Assembly: GCA_965226245.1 (NCBI GenBank)
Contig: CBDDCL010000015.1
Coordinates: 2,852,001 to 2,916,000, forward strand
Length of the DNA stretch: 64,000 nt
Origin: CBDCYS01 sp965226245
Lineage (GTDB): Bacteria; Acidobacteriota; Terriglobia; Bryobacterales; UBA6623
Reading direction: 5' to 3'
In this document: piece after piece, positions 1 to 9,308 of the stretch
Layout: each line of letters opens with the position of its first letter
How positions within the stretch are numbered: position 1 is the stretch's first letter
Notes under the pieces: generated by a model
What the model saw: only the letters and a program-made list of their open reading frames with translations
Told to the model about the DNA's origin: nothing
Databases searched by the model: none
Translations under genes and position numbers: made by a program

Positions 1-55
1 TTCGGGCGTAACACGTACGCTCGCCGTGGAACTGGTCGGCGAGCTCGCTCACCAT
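1..55 (-). CDS. possible 5' end of a CDS running off the window
   Basis: An ATG on the minus strand opens a frame that stays open to the window edge and begins MVSELADQFHGE. It lies 14 bases downstream of the stop of the dehydrogenase gene, so it could be the next gene of that operon. Only 18 codons are visible and no family can be named. The upstream sequence is purine-poor and shows no good ribosome binding site. Confidence 0.25.
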   Translation of the reverse strand, partial: MVSELADQFHGERTCYAR

Positions 56-69
56 CGTGGCGCCCGCTT

Positions 70-1077
70 CTAATAGCCCCTGTGCTTATCCACCACGTTC
101 AACAGCGGCTCACCGTCGGCGAAGCGGCGGATGTTCTCTTTCACGGTCCCCAGCATGCGATCGCGGTCTTGGTCGGAGCGGCCGGCAATGTGCGACGTGA
201 TGATGACATTTTTGAACTTCCACAGCGGGTGTCCCGGCGGCAGCGGTTCCGGGTCGGTCACGTCGACGCCCGCGGCGGCGATGCGCTGGCTGTCGAGGGC
301 TTTGACGAGGCCGTTGAGGTCATAGGTGCCGCCGCGGCTGACGGCAATAAAAAACGACCCCTTCTTCATCGAGTCGAATTGCTTGGGGCCGATCATCTTG
401 TGGCTCATGGGCGTGTGAGGGGCCGCCATGAAAATGACGTCGGCCAAGGGGATGACTTCATCAAGCTGGTCCGGCTTGACGACGCGCTCGATGAACGGCG
501 AGAAGGGGATATCGTCAGGGTCGACACCGATAACCTTCATGCCGTGCGCCCAGGCGCGGACGGCGATCTGCTGGCCGATGCCGCCGACGCCGATGACCAC
601 GGCGGTCTTGCCGCGCAGCTCGATTAGCTTCTCGCGGCGGCGTTCCCAGTTTTCCTTCGCGCGCTTCTCGATGTAGTAGAGAAGATCGCGGGTGTGCGCC
701 AGCAACATAGCCATGGCGTGGTCGGCGATCTCAGGTCCCTGGACGATTTGATTGTTTGTCAGGACGATGTCGCTGTCCCGCAGGTCGTTGCCGCCGGAAA
801 GATGGAGCACGCGCTCGACGCCGGCGCTGGTGGTTTGCGTCCACTTGAGTTTCTTGCCGGCCCGGACATGTTCGGGCCTGATCGTGCCGATAAAAGCATC
901 GGCGTCAGCGATCTCGTCCATGATTTTGTCGCGTTCGACCCGCACGAGCTTGACCTTGCTGGACACCGACTGCCAGTCTCGGATGACGTCGTCGGACTGC
1001 CCCGTGACAAGGATCTTTTTGGTTTGAGCGCCCAATGCGAGCGCTGAGATGAACAAGGTGATCAGAATTCGGTTCAT
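70..1077 (-). CDS. exported D-2-hydroxyacid dehydrogenase (NAD-binding)
   Basis: 335 residues. The N-terminus (MNRILITLFISALALGAQ) looks like a signal peptide, unusual for this normally cytoplasmic family but common among acidobacterial homologues. The NAD-binding fold carries GVGGIG at 163-168, and the family catalytic residues are visible as Arg248 (SRGG), Glu277 (DPEPLP) and His296 (SHIAG). The family reduces 2-keto acids or oxidises D-2-hydroxy acids with NAD(P)H; the substrate cannot be read from the sequence. The gene sits 126 bases downstream of the amidohydrolase on the same strand and may be cotranscribed with it unless the weak hairpin between them terminates transcription. Confidence 0.85.
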   Translation of the reverse strand: MNRILITLFISALALGAQTKKILVTGQSDDVIRDWQSVSSKVKLVRVERDKIMDEIADADAFIGTIRPEHVRAGKKLKWTQTTSAGVERVLHLSGGNDLRDSDIVLTNNQIVQGPEIADHAMAMLLAHTRDLLYYIEKRAKENWERRREKLIELRGKTAVVIGVGGIGQQIAVRAWAHGMKVIGVDPDDIPFSPFIERVVKPDQLDEVIPLADVIFMAAPHTPMSHKMIGPKQFDSMKKGSFFIAVSRGGTYDLNGLVKALDSQRIAAAGVDVTDPEPLPPGHPLWKFKNVIITSHIAGRSDQDRDRMLGTVKENIRRFADGEPLLNVVDKHRGY

Positions 1078-1164
1078 GAGAAGCCTCCATTATGCCTACC
1101 GGAAGATTCTAGCGCAGACTGGGGAGCCGAAACAGGAGAAATCGTGCTAGCTAGCTAGGGGGTG

Positions 1165-1206
1165 AAAAAACGGCGCGCCCGGACCGGACCCCTTGGGAGG
1201 CGCCTA
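1165..1206 (-). terminator. possible Rho-independent terminator after the amidohydrolase
   Basis: On the minus strand a GC-rich stretch with a GGCGC/GCGCC stem overlaps the stop codon of the amidohydrolase and is followed by six T residues (A-run at 1165-1170). The stem is interrupted, so the call is weak. Confidence 0.35.
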
Positions 1207-2445
1207 GAGCTTGTTGTAGTGGGTTCGCCAGTCTTCGCCCGCGCGACCGTTCAGGTCCCAAACAACTTCGCCGTCACGCAGGGTGAGTTCGCATCCAAGC
1301 CGCTTGGTCCCCATGGCGCGGGCATTGCGGACGTCGAGGAATCCGAATCTTCCGTGCTCGAGGCGAATGACGCTGATATCGGCCCCAGCCCCCACGCCGA
1401 GGTGTCCCAGGTCCTCTCGCTTGATCTGCGAGGCGGGATGGGCAGTCGACATCTTGATCACGTCATAGAGTGAAATGCCCTGATTGAGAATCTTCGACAT
1501 GACGTTCAGCATGTTCTTCATGCCGGCGTTCATGCTGCCGATGTGGAGATCGGTCGAGATCGAGTCAGGAATCCAGCCCTGGCGAATCCCGGGCGCGGCC
1601 TGTCCCCAGGAAAAGCTGCCGCCGCCGTGGCCCACGTCGAACTTGACGCCGCGCTTGCGGGCCTCAAACAGATAGGGGCGGACCTTGCCGTTGTCGTCGA
1701 ACATCGGCACCCGCTCCAGGTACATGTGGGTATACATATCACCTGGCCTGAGACGTTTGGTCACTAGTTCCTCGAAGGGTCTCTCCGCGGTGAAGCTGCC
1801 GAAATCAACCATCACGGGCAGGCCCGCCAGGTTGCCGGCCTTCACCGCCCGATCGACAGCCGTCCACACCGGCGCCACGAAGTGAGCGGTCTTGATTCCG
1901 ACGATGGTTCCCGGGTATTTCTTGGCCGCATTGGCCGTGGCTTGGGCATCCATATCGTCCTGGTTCTGCTCAATCGCGCCTCCTCCCATGCCATGCCCGA
2001 CGATATTGAGCATCGCCAGCACGCGGGTCTTCGAACGGTCGATGACACGGTCTTTGAAATCGGCGAAGTTACGCCAGCCTGAGCTGCCGACGTCGACAAC
2101 GGTCGTGACGCCGCCGCGGAAGGTAAAGCCGTCCGGATAAACGCTGTTGTCACCGGAGTAGGCGCCACGCATGCCGGTGCCGGCGTAAACGTGAACGTGG
2201 ATGTCGACCAGCCCGGGGGTGACATAGAGTCCGGAGACATCGACGGTCTTGGCAGCTTGCAAAGGATGAATACTGTCGGCAAGCCGGGCGATCTTGCCAT
2301 CGGCGACCGCAACGTCTTGCAGCCGGTTGATTCCGTTGCGCGGGTCGATCACGTGACCTCCCTTCAGCAGAAGGTCGTAGCGGGGTTGAGCGGACGCCGC
2401 CGCGGTTTGAAGCAGGAGCGCGACGGCCAGAACAATGCTCTTCAT
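1204..2445 (-). CDS. secreted amidohydrolase/deacetylase-type metallohydrolase
   Basis: 413 residues with a signal peptide (MKSIVLAVALLLQTAAASAQ). It has the amidohydrolase-superfamily layout: a small N-terminal beta sandwich (LLLKGGHVIDP), the metal-binding HVH at His83/His85, a probable bridging lysine in GIKTAH (Lys185), further metal-ligand candidates His239 and His272, and the catalytic Asp in STDLH (Asp298). The closest named group I recognise is the EF_0837/AHA_3915 deacetylase-like family, related to dihydroorotase. The substrate is not known. Export suggests it works on periplasmic or external cyclic amides or N-acyl compounds. The upstream region is short and shows no clear promoter. 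Confidence 0.87.
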   Translation of the reverse strand: MKSIVLAVALLLQTAAASAQPRYDLLLKGGHVIDPRNGINRLQDVAVADGKIARLADSIHPLQAAKTVDVSGLYVTPGLVDIHVHVYAGTGMRGAYSGDNSVYPDGFTFRGGVTTVVDVGSSGWRNFADFKDRVIDRSKTRVLAMLNIVGHGMGGGAIEQNQDDMDAQATANAAKKYPGTIVGIKTAHFVAPVWTAVDRAVKAGNLAGLPVMVDFGSFTAERPFEELVTKRLRPGDMYTHMYLERVPMFDDNGKVRPYLFEARKRGVKFDVGHGGGSFSWGQAAPGIRQGWIPDSISTDLHIGSMNAGMKNMLNVMSKILNQGISLYDVIKMSTAHPASQIKREDLGHLGVGAGADISVIRLEHGRFGFLDVRNARAMGTKRLGCELTLRDGEVVWDLNGRAGEDWRTHYNKL

Positions 2446-2617
2446 AAAGGGAACCTCGCAGCTTGAAGTAGTTTCACGCCAAGTATTCTAGCAACGGCTG
2501 CCGCCGGGGAGGTTTCCGCGAGAATCAGGCGCAGCCGTCAGGCCGACCCGCTCGATGTCGCGGAGCATGGACGTTCACGCCACGAAAGCATCGCGATGGG
2601 TACGGCTCCCGAATGCA

Positions 2618-2845
2618 TTACCGATCCAAGACCGCGAGAAACTCTTCGATCGTCAGCCCAGCCCGCGTAATCAGGGTTCTGAGAGTCCCGCGCGCCACCT
2701 GACGATGTTTTGGGACTGAGAGCGTCGCCACTTGCCCGGGTTTCGTCAGAATGACGTGGCTGCCTCGCTGGCGGGCGGTCTGCCAGCCGTGTTTTGAGAA
2801 CGCTCTTACCACCTCACCGGGTCTCAGAAGCGGGACAGGGGGCAC
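2618..2845 (-). CDS. hicA: HicA-family mRNA interferase toxin
   Basis: 75 residues of the YcfA/HicA double-stranded RNA-binding fold: an N-terminal helix (PGEVVRAFSKHGW), then RGSHVILTKPG, which contains the conserved G-S-H with the catalytic histidine, then a strand and C-terminal helix (TLITRAGLTIEEFLAVL). HicA toxins cleave mRNA and are neutralised by HicB. The GTG start lies directly after the hicB stop codon, so the two are translationally coupled. The order, antitoxin first and toxin second, is the reverse of the classical hicAB arrangement but is common. Confidence 0.86.
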   Translation of the reverse strand: MPPVPLLRPGEVVRAFSKHGWQTARQRGSHVILTKPGQVATLSVPKHRQVARGTLRTLITRAGLTIEEFLAVLDR

Positions 2846-3052
2846 CTAGACGCCGATTTCCACTTCCTTCGTCGTGATCATCAAGGGCAGATTCCTTTCT
2901 CTTCGCGCCGCGAGACATTCCCGAATCGCATCCCCAACGTTCTTCTCGGCCTCCGCTTCTGTCGAGCCTTGACTGACGCAGCCGGGGATCGCGGGACATT
3001 CGGCAATGACCATCCCATCCTCGTCTCGAGACAGCGTTATGAGGAACTTCAT
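2846..3052 (-). CDS. hicB: HicB-family antitoxin (short form)
   Basis: 68 residues from the ATG at 3052 (MKFLITLSRDEDG). The longer open frame upstream is not HicB-like, so the internal ATG was chosen. It shows the HicB partial RNase H fold (DEDGMVIAECPAIPGCVSQG, then a helix AEAEKNVGDAIREC). No C-terminal DNA-binding domain is present, so repression, if any, would depend on this core or on the complex with HicA. It is followed without a gap by the toxin gene. Confidence 0.85.
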   Translation of the reverse strand: MKFLITLSRDEDGMVIAECPAIPGCVSQGSTEAEAEKNVGDAIRECLAARRERNLPLMITTKEVEIGV

Positions 3053-3175
3053 CGGGGTTACTGCTCTGAGTATGGCACAAGCTCTGCTGGGAGAATTGGG
3101 CCATAATCCGTCCGTAAGGGTTCCCGGAGGTTGGCCCGCCTCCCAACAACCTGTTCCGGGCACGATCGTGCCAGA

Positions 3176-3481
3176 ATGAACCGAGGCCCGCTCGTTTTCG
3201 TGTCGGAAGAGCTCACCAGCGCCTATGCCGAACAACAAGCGATTCCGCTGACTCCCTGTGTTTGCTCCCATCGCACCGGAACCGTGCGGCGCAGCATCCG
3301 CGAGTTCCTGGACTCAGTCAAACAGGACCATCCCCACGTGCTTGAAAACATGTTATCCGCGATGAGCCGAATCGATACTCCGCGCCTGCTGGACCGCCGG
3401 TTTCTGGATCTGGAAGACGATGACATGCCGCCTGAGGCTGAGGTGACGGCGCTGCCGATTCTGATGCAATCCACCTTCTGA
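3176..3481 (+). CDS. hypothetical protein
   Basis: 101 residues from ATG 3176 (MNRGPLVFVSEEL). No family recognised. The protein is acidic at its C-terminus (LDLEDDDMPPEAE) and contains two Cys close together (PCVCSH). The start region lies divergent to hicB, whose start is 124 bases away. Codon use looks coding, but there is no other support. The following gene begins 118 bases downstream. Confidence 0.45.
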   Translation: MNRGPLVFVSEELTSAYAEQQAIPLTPCVCSHRTGTVRRSIREFLDSVKQDHPHVLENMLSAMSRIDTPRLLDRRFLDLEDDDMPPEAEVTALPILMQSTF

Positions 3482-3598
3482 AAAACATGTAGACTTGAGG
3501 TTTGAGCGAGTGATCGCTCCGCATTGACACTCGGACCGGTCGGTCCTTTCCATCTCTTCCCAACGCCGCATGATCACACATCCACGTTCAACTTCTAC

Positions 3599-4759
3599 AT
3601 GACCGCGCGTCCACGTTCAACTTCCAGCGGTGAAGTACTAGCCACGGTTCAAAAGGTCCTCGCCGTTGTTTTCTTGTTGTTCGTCTTCCTGCTTGGAGTC
3701 AAAGGTCTGGGAGACGGCTTCAAGCTGCTCGGCCGTGATTTCCTGCAGGCGTTTTTCGCGGCGACCGAGAATCCTTTTACCGGGCTGATGGTGGGGATAC
3801 TGGCCACCACAATTGTGCAGAGTTCTTCGGTTACCACCGCGATGGTGGTCGGACTCGTGGCGGCTCCCGAAAACCCGCTTCCGATTGCCAACGCCGTACC
3901 GATGATCATGGGCGCGAACATTGGCACGACGGTGACCAATACGGCCGTTTCGCTGGCCCATATGGCCCGCCGTGATGAGTTTCGCCGGGCATTCGCCGTG
4001 GCCACTTGCCACGACTTCTTCAACTTCATGACGGTTGGCATTCTGCTCCCGCTGGAGCTGATGACGGGTTACCTGCGCAGTGCCGCCACGGCTTTAGCCT
4101 CCCTGCTCGCAGGAACGGGAGGCTATGAGTTTGACAGCCCCCTGAAAACCGGCTTAAAGGTTGCGTTTCAGCCTGTCATTGACCTGAGCCAAGCACTGTT
4201 TGAGGGGCAGCAAGCCCAGGGCGGCCTCATCATCGTGGGCAGCGGCGTGCTCATTGTCGGCGCGCTTTTCTTGCTGGTCAAAGTCATGCGGACGGCAATG
4301 CAGAGCCAGGTGGAGGCCTACATCACGCAATTTCTCGGGCACAGCGCGGTACTGTCGATCTTGGTCGGCATGATCGTTACCGTGATGGTGCAGTCGAGCT
4401 CGATTACGACCGCGCTGCTGGTGCCCCTGGCCGGAGCCGGAGTCGTCACGCTGGCGCAAGCCTTTCCGCTGACGCTGGGCGCCAACATCGGCACGACGGT
4501 AACGGCTCTGCTGGCGTCTCTTGCGGCGAGCGGGGAGAACGCTGAGGCGGGAGTGATCATCGCGCTCGTGCATCTGCTGTTCAATGTGACGGGAATCGTG
4601 ATGATCTACCCCATAGCGGCCATCAGGAACATCCCCTTGGCCGGCGCCCGTTGGTTCGCCGAAATAGCGGTGAAGTCGCGAAAATGGGCGCTCGTCTATG
4701 TGCTGGGGCTGTTCTACGGCGTGCCGGCGTTTTTCGCTTTTCTAGACCGATATTTGTAG
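3599..4759 (+). CDS. Na+/phosphate symporter, NptA/PNaS family
   Basis: 386-residue inner-membrane protein from ATG 3599, which sits just before the first membrane helix; the open frame reaches further upstream but that part is proline-rich and unlike the family. The two inverted halves each carry the hallmark QSSS-TT motif (residues 74-77 and 265-268) followed by GANIGTTVT. The family couples Na+ to inorganic phosphate movement. The next gene, 16 bases downstream, encodes a PhoU-like protein, the usual partner that controls such transporters. A phosphatase gene follows these two, so the block looks devoted to phosphate. Confidence 0.92.
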   Translation: MTARPRSTSSGEVLATVQKVLAVVFLLFVFLLGVKGLGDGFKLLGRDFLQAFFAATENPFTGLMVGILATTIVQSSSVTTAMVVGLVAAPENPLPIANAVPMIMGANIGTTVTNTAVSLAHMARRDEFRRAFAVATCHDFFNFMTVGILLPLELMTGYLRSAATALASLLAGTGGYEFDSPLKTGLKVAFQPVIDLSQALFEGQQAQGGLIIVGSGVLIVGALFLLVKVMRTAMQSQVEAYITQFLGHSAVLSILVGMIVTVMVQSSSITTALLVPLAGAGVVTLAQAFPLTLGANIGTTVTALLASLAASGENAEAGVIIALVHLLFNVTGIVMIYPIAAIRNIPLAGARWFAEIAVKSRKWALVYVLGLFYGVPAFFAFLDRYL

Positions 4760-4775
4760 TCCACCGGAGGTAGCC

Positions 4776-5468
4776 ATGCTGCAAGAATTGCTGAAGATTT
4801 TTCGCCCGGGGAATACGCTGAGTGTTATGGCCGACGCCTTCTCCAAGATGCTCGGGCTGAGCTGCGAAATGACGGCCACCGCGGGGAGTATCTATTTTCG
4901 GGAGCCCCTTCCGCCGGAAGTGCGAACCCGGCTTTACGAGAAGGATGTTGAAGTCAACATGCTCGAACGGACAATCCGCAAGCGTGTCGTCGCTCATCTT
5001 TCGGTACGGGTGAACACCCCCGATCTCCCGTATTGCCTGCTCCTGATGAGCCTGGTGAAGGACGTCGAACGAATCGGCGACTATGCCAAGAACCTCAGCG
5101 AAGTGGTGGATATCTATCCGGGCGAGCTTCCAGATGACGACGTCGTCGCCGAGCTGCGGGAGATCCGCACCGCGGTAGAAGCGGGATTTCAGGCCGCCAG
5201 CAAGGTGTTCGCGGAGTCGGACCGGGAAACCGCGCTGAGGCTCATCCGCAGGGGCCAAGACAGCGCCGCGCGCGCTGACGGATTGTTGTCCCGCATCGCC
5301 CATCTCAACTACGACTCGGGAAAAACTACGGCTCTCGTGCTCGGCGCGCGCTACTACAAGCGCATCAACGGCCACCTGATCAATGTGCTATCGAGTGTCG
5401 TGATGCCCCTGCACAAAGTGGACTACTACGACGAGGACGAGATCACGGACGGCCCGGCCGATTCCTGA
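4776..5468 (+). CDS. PhoU-like phosphate transport regulator
   Basis: 230 residues, mostly helical, with a PhoU-type repeat at about 75-130 (LMSLVKDVERIGDYAKNLSE, the metal-binding E-x-x-R-x-x-D-x-x-x-N pattern) and a second helical part with the related pattern ARADGLLSRIAHL. It lies 16 bases after the symporter gene with a good Shine-Dalgarno (GGAGG at 4765-4769), so the two form an operon. PhoU proteins of this kind gate the partner Na/Pi transporter; here that role is inferred from position and homology. Confidence 0.86.
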   Translation: MLQELLKIFRPGNTLSVMADAFSKMLGLSCEMTATAGSIYFREPLPPEVRTRLYEKDVEVNMLERTIRKRVVAHLSVRVNTPDLPYCLLLMSLVKDVERIGDYAKNLSEVVDIYPGELPDDDVVAELREIRTAVEAGFQAASKVFAESDRETALRLIRRGQDSAARADGLLSRIAHLNYDSGKTTALVLGARYYKRINGHLINVLSSVVMPLHKVDYYDEDEITDGPADS

Positions 5469-7030
5469 GAGCTGGTTCATCACAAGAATCACGCCGCCCA
5501 CAACCCTGCGGAGTCCCGCGTAGACGGCCGAGACAGGATCGGCAGATCCAATAAGGATGTCTGACCCCAGTTGGCCCCCCTATGGGTGCAAGACATGCTA
5601 AATTCAATCGCTATGAGAATTCTTCTCCTGCTGACCGTCACCTTTCCTCTGCTGGCCCAGCAGCCGGACTTCCCTGTCAACCTGCGTCAAGGGATCATGG
5701 CCGGTGAGGTGACCGCTGCAACCGTCATCTTGCAGTCGCGCCTCACCTCCACAAGCCCCTATCAGGACCCCCGCTGGGAAGGCATTCGCGGAGCCGGCGG
5801 CTGGGCCTACTTCGAGCTCGCCAATAATCCCGCATTTCGCAACCCGCGCCGTACCGAGTGGATCGAGGCCGTGCCCAAGACGGACTTCATCGTCAAGCTG
5901 AAGGTCGCCGGCCTCGAGCCAGCCACGCGCTACCACTACCGCCTGCACTACGGCCCGGCAAAGGAAAACATACGGGCGTCCGAGCCGGCGACTTTCCGCA
6001 CCTTAGCCGGGAAGGACAAGGCCGCGGCCTACAGCTTCGCGATCGTCACCGGCATGAACTATTCCTTCTTCCACTACACGGGCGCCTACGGCAGGACAAA
6101 ACCCTATAGCGGTCCCGACAAGCACCTCGGCTACCCGGCGCTCGAGTCGATTCGCAAACTCGAGCCGGACTTTTTCATCGGCACGGGTGACAACGTCTAC
6201 TACGATCACCCCGGCCACCGCGGACGCGCCCAGACCCAGCACGAGATGCGCAAGAAGCATCACGAGCAATACTCGCAGCCGCGCTTCCTCGACCTGTTTC
6301 GCGATGTAGCCACCTACTGGATGAAAGACGACCACGACCACCGTTTCGATGATTCAGACCAGGTCAACCCGGTGCGGATCGGACACACCAAACAGCTTCC
6401 GTACTACCCGAAAACCAATATTTGGGAAGGCGAGTCAGGGTCCGGTTTCGCGCCATTGCACGGGCTCGGGGTGCGCGTTTTTCGAGAGCAGCTTCCCGTC
6501 GTCGACCCAAACGACCCGAAAGCAGTCACCTACCGCACCTATCGAGTCAGCCGCGATCTCCAAATCTGGTTCGTCGAAGGCCGCGATTACCGCAGTCCCA
6601 ACGACATGCCGGATGGCCCCTGGAAGACGATCTGGGGCGACGAGCAAAAGGCTTGGCTGAAGCGAACCATCAAGGAAAGCGGCGCCGCTTTCAAGTTCCT
6701 TGTCTCGGCGACGCCGATGGTGGGGCCCGATAGCGCAGACAAGCGTGACAATCACACGAACAACAACGGCTTCCGGCACGAGGGCGACGAGTTCTTCGGC
6801 TGGCTCGTTGACAACGGCATCTCGCCCAAGCAGTTCTTCTTCGCTTGTGGAGACCGCCATTGGCAGTACCACGCGATTCACCCCGCTGGCTTCGAGGAGT
6901 TCTCGACCGGCGCTCTGGTAGATGCAAACGCGATCATCGGCAGCTTTCCCGGCGACGCCAACACGACCGACCCCGAGGGAAAGATCAAACAGCCCTACCA
7001 CAGCCCTGAGGCGAGTGGCGGTTTCTTGAT

Positions 7031-8057
7031 ATGGGGTATTTAGTTGACTCCAGTAGCCACAATATGTTGTGGTTGGGGGCATGAAGGAGGACTACCCCCG
7101 AAACCTCGTCGAGTTGGAAGCTCGATTCTCGACCGAGGAGGCGTGCCGGGAGTACCTGCTGAAGCTGCGCTGGCCGGAGGGGTTCGTGTGCCCGCGCTGT
7201 GGGATCCAGTCCTCATGGGCCAGCAAACGCAATCTGCTGCTCTGCGCCGACTGCGGTTACCAGGCCTCGGTGACGGCGGGCACGATTTTCCAGGACACCC
7301 GCAAGCCCTTGACGTTGTGGTTCCGGGCGGCTTGGTGGGTGACAACGCAAAAAGGCGGGGCCAGCGCGCTGGAGTTGCAGCGGGTCTTGGGTTTGGGTAG
7401 CTATGTAACCGCCTGGACCTGGCTGCACAAGTTCCGCCGCGCCATGGTGCGCCCCGGTCGCAATCGGCTGGTCGGCCGGGTGGAGGTGGACGAAACGTAT
7501 GTGGGCGGAGTCGAAGAGGGCGTCCGAGGTCGCGAAATGGTTGGCAAAGCGTTAGTTGCGGTTGCTGCCGAGGAGGATGGGCGCGGTATGGGTCGCATCC
7601 GGCTCCGTCGGATCGCGGATGCCTCAGCGGCGAGCTTGGAAGCCTTTGTCGAAGAAGCTATCCAACCTGGCAGCCTCGTGCACACCGACGGCTGGGAAGG
7701 CTATGCGGGATTGGAGAACAAAGGATACCGCCATGAAGTCACCGTGCTGCGCGGGAAGCGGCAATCGGCGAGTAAGCTGCTGCCGAGAGTCCATCGTGTC
7801 GCCTCTCTGCTAAAGCGCTGGCTGTTGGGGACCCACCAGGGGGCTGTCAGTCACGAGTATTTGGACTACTACCTGGACGAGTTCACGTTCCGCTTCAACC
7901 GGCGGACCTCACGGTCGCGCGGCAAACTTTTCTATCGCCTCCTCCAGCAGGCGGTCGCCGCCGACCCTGCTCCCTATAAGACAATGGTCGAGGCCACCAG
8001 GGCCGGCACCCCCACCCCCAAGATGTAGTGGCTACTGGAGTCAACTAAATACCCCAT
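7031..8057 (+). mobile_element. IS1595-family insertion sequence, complete
   Basis: 1027-bp element with perfect 30-bp terminal inverted repeats (7031-7060 and 8028-8057, outer bases ATGGGGTATTTAG). It is flanked by an 8-bp direct repeat TTCTTGAT (7023-7030 and 8058-8065), the usual duplication length for IS1595. It carries one transposase gene, intact by reading. Perfect repeats and target duplication imply a recent insertion. A diverged second member lies 215 bases downstream. Confidence 0.94.
7081..8028 (+). CDS. IS1595-family transposase
   Basis: 315 residues from ATG 7081 (MKEDYPRNLVEL); a GTG four codons upstream is possible. An N-terminal zinc ribbon (CPRCG ... CADCG) binds DNA. The DDE-type catalytic domain shows VDETYVGG, HTDGWEGY, the conserved H of the DDNE/H arrangement in GTHQGAVSHEYLDYY, and the C-terminal FTFRFNRR block. 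The stop codon TAG overlaps the right inverted repeat. It moves the element by cut-and-paste or copy-out, not determinable here. Confidence 0.93.
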   Translation: MKEDYPRNLVELEARFSTEEACREYLLKLRWPEGFVCPRCGIQSSWASKRNLLLCADCGYQASVTAGTIFQDTRKPLTLWFRAAWWVTTQKGGASALELQRVLGLGSYVTAWTWLHKFRRAMVRPGRNRLVGRVEVDETYVGGVEEGVRGREMVGKALVAVAAEEDGRGMGRIRLRRIADASAASLEAFVEEAIQPGSLVHTDGWEGYAGLENKGYRHEVTVLRGKRQSASKLLPRVHRVASLLKRWLLGTHQGAVSHEYLDYYLDEFTFRFNRRTSRSRGKLFYRLLQQAVAADPAPYKTMVEATRAGTPTPKM

Positions 8058-8272
8058 TTCTTGATCATCAGCGTGAAGCCGGAAGGCAGCGGCGCGGTCG
8101 CCGAGTTCCGTTTCTACGACGAAAAAGGAAAGCTGCTCTACGAGCACCTCAAACAGCCTCGCTAGAGATGATCCTCTCAACCTCAAGCCGGTTCATTTCC
8201 TAAAACTGGAAGATTTGTGGACTTGACCGGCACTTTATAGAACCTAGTTGAAAGTTTGCCGGTAATTGCCAA

Positions 8273-9305
8273 AGGTGGGTATCCGGTTAACTCAGGTAGC
8301 CCCAATATCTTGTGGTTAGGGAATTTGCTTGGATTCATGAACTGGGTGGACGATCATCTTGTAAGTCGCGGGGTCCACGGCTACCGCCTGCTGGGCTAAC
8401 CGATAGAAGAGTTTGCCTCGGCTTCTGGATTTGCGGCGGTTGAAGCGGAAGCTGAACTCGTCCAGGTAGTAATCCAGATGCTTGTGACTCACAGCGCCCT
8501 GATGGGTGCCCAGCAGCCAGCGCTTCAGCAGTGACACGACGCGGTGGACGCGAGGCATCAACTCGGACGCCGATTTCTCCTGCCCGCTGATAACTGTGAT
8601 CTCGTGGACGTAGCCTTCCTTCTCCAACCCCGAGTAACCCGGCCAGCCGTCGGTATGCACCACGCTGGCTGGCTCGATGCACTCCTTCACGAAAGGCAAC
8701 AGACTCTCGCCCGAGGCATCCCCGATTCTCTTCATGCGAATCCGTCCGATACCCCTCCCATCCTCTTGGGCGGCCACCGCGATCAACGCTTTGTTCTCCA
8801 GCTTGCGACCCCGCAGGCCCTCTTCGAGTCCGCCCAGGCAGCTTTCATCGACTTCCACTCTCCGGCCAGCATATCCCGCCCCGGCCGCACCATCGCGCGG
8901 CGCATTTTGTGCAGCCACGTCCAAGCCGTTTCGTAGCTGTTCAGCCCCAACACTCTTTGAAGTCCCAAAGCGCTGGCTGCGGTCTTTTGGGTGGTTACCC
9001 ACCACATCGCACGAAACCACAACGGCAAAGGGCTGCGCGTACCCTGAAAGATCGTCCCTGCGGTCAGCGAGGTTTGGCGCCCCACACGTAGCGCACTGCA
9101 GCAGCACTTTTCGCAAAGGCCACGACTTGCCACAACCGCAACTCGGGCAGCGGAAACCGTCCGGCCAGCGCAGCCGGAACAGATACTGCCGACAGTCCTC
9201 CTCACTCGCAAAACGGGCCTCGAACTCCATCAAGTTCCGAGGGTAATCTTCCATCTCCTGGCATACTACATATTGGGGCTACCTGAGTCAACCGGATACC
9301 CACCT
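8273..9305 (-). mobile_element. IS1595-family insertion sequence, degenerate copy
   Basis: 1033-bp element bounded by 36-bp inverted repeats (8273-8308 and 9270-9305) with a single mismatch; the ends (AGGTGGGTATCCGG) differ from the first copy, so it is a different IS of the family. No target duplication is visible next to the ends, which suggests age or later rearrangement. Its transposase gene is altered by two frameshifts. Confidence 0.88.
8316..9254 (-). pseudogene. IS1595-family transposase with two compensating frameshifts
   Basis: An uninterrupted 312-codon frame, but residues about 58-130 are unrelated to the family. The expected sequence for that stretch (SLTAGTIFQGTR, then AMWWVTTQKTAAS, then ETAWTWLHKMRRAM) is present in the alternative frame between about 9080 and 8864. 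The frame is therefore shifted near 9080 and restored near 8864. The zinc-ribbon start (CPSCG, CATCG) and the catalytic blocks VDESCLGG, HTDGWPGY and FSFRFNRR are in frame. The product would lack the segment between zinc ribbon and DDE core and is probably inactive. Confidence 0.82.
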
Positions 9306-9308
9306 ACC

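Larger units (their letters stand above)
5613..8165 (+). pseudogene. PhoD-like alkaline phosphatase, interrupted by IS1595
   Basis: The first 473 codons (5613-7030) encode a secreted PhoD-type metallophosphatase: signal peptide MRILLLLTVTFPLLA, then an N-terminal Fn3-like domain, then the metal site (GTGDNVYYD, KDDHDH, FFACGDRHWQ). At 7030 an IS1595 element enters. The last 33 codons resume at 8066 after the second copy of the 8-bp target repeat and end with TAG at 8163. Joining 5613-7030 to 8066-8165 gives 1518 bases, an exact 506 codons, so the gene was intact before insertion. As it stands the frame ends inside the left IS repeat at 7043 and only the C-terminus is lost, so residual activity is possible. 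The upstream genes suggest a role in phosphate supply. Confidence 0.9.
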
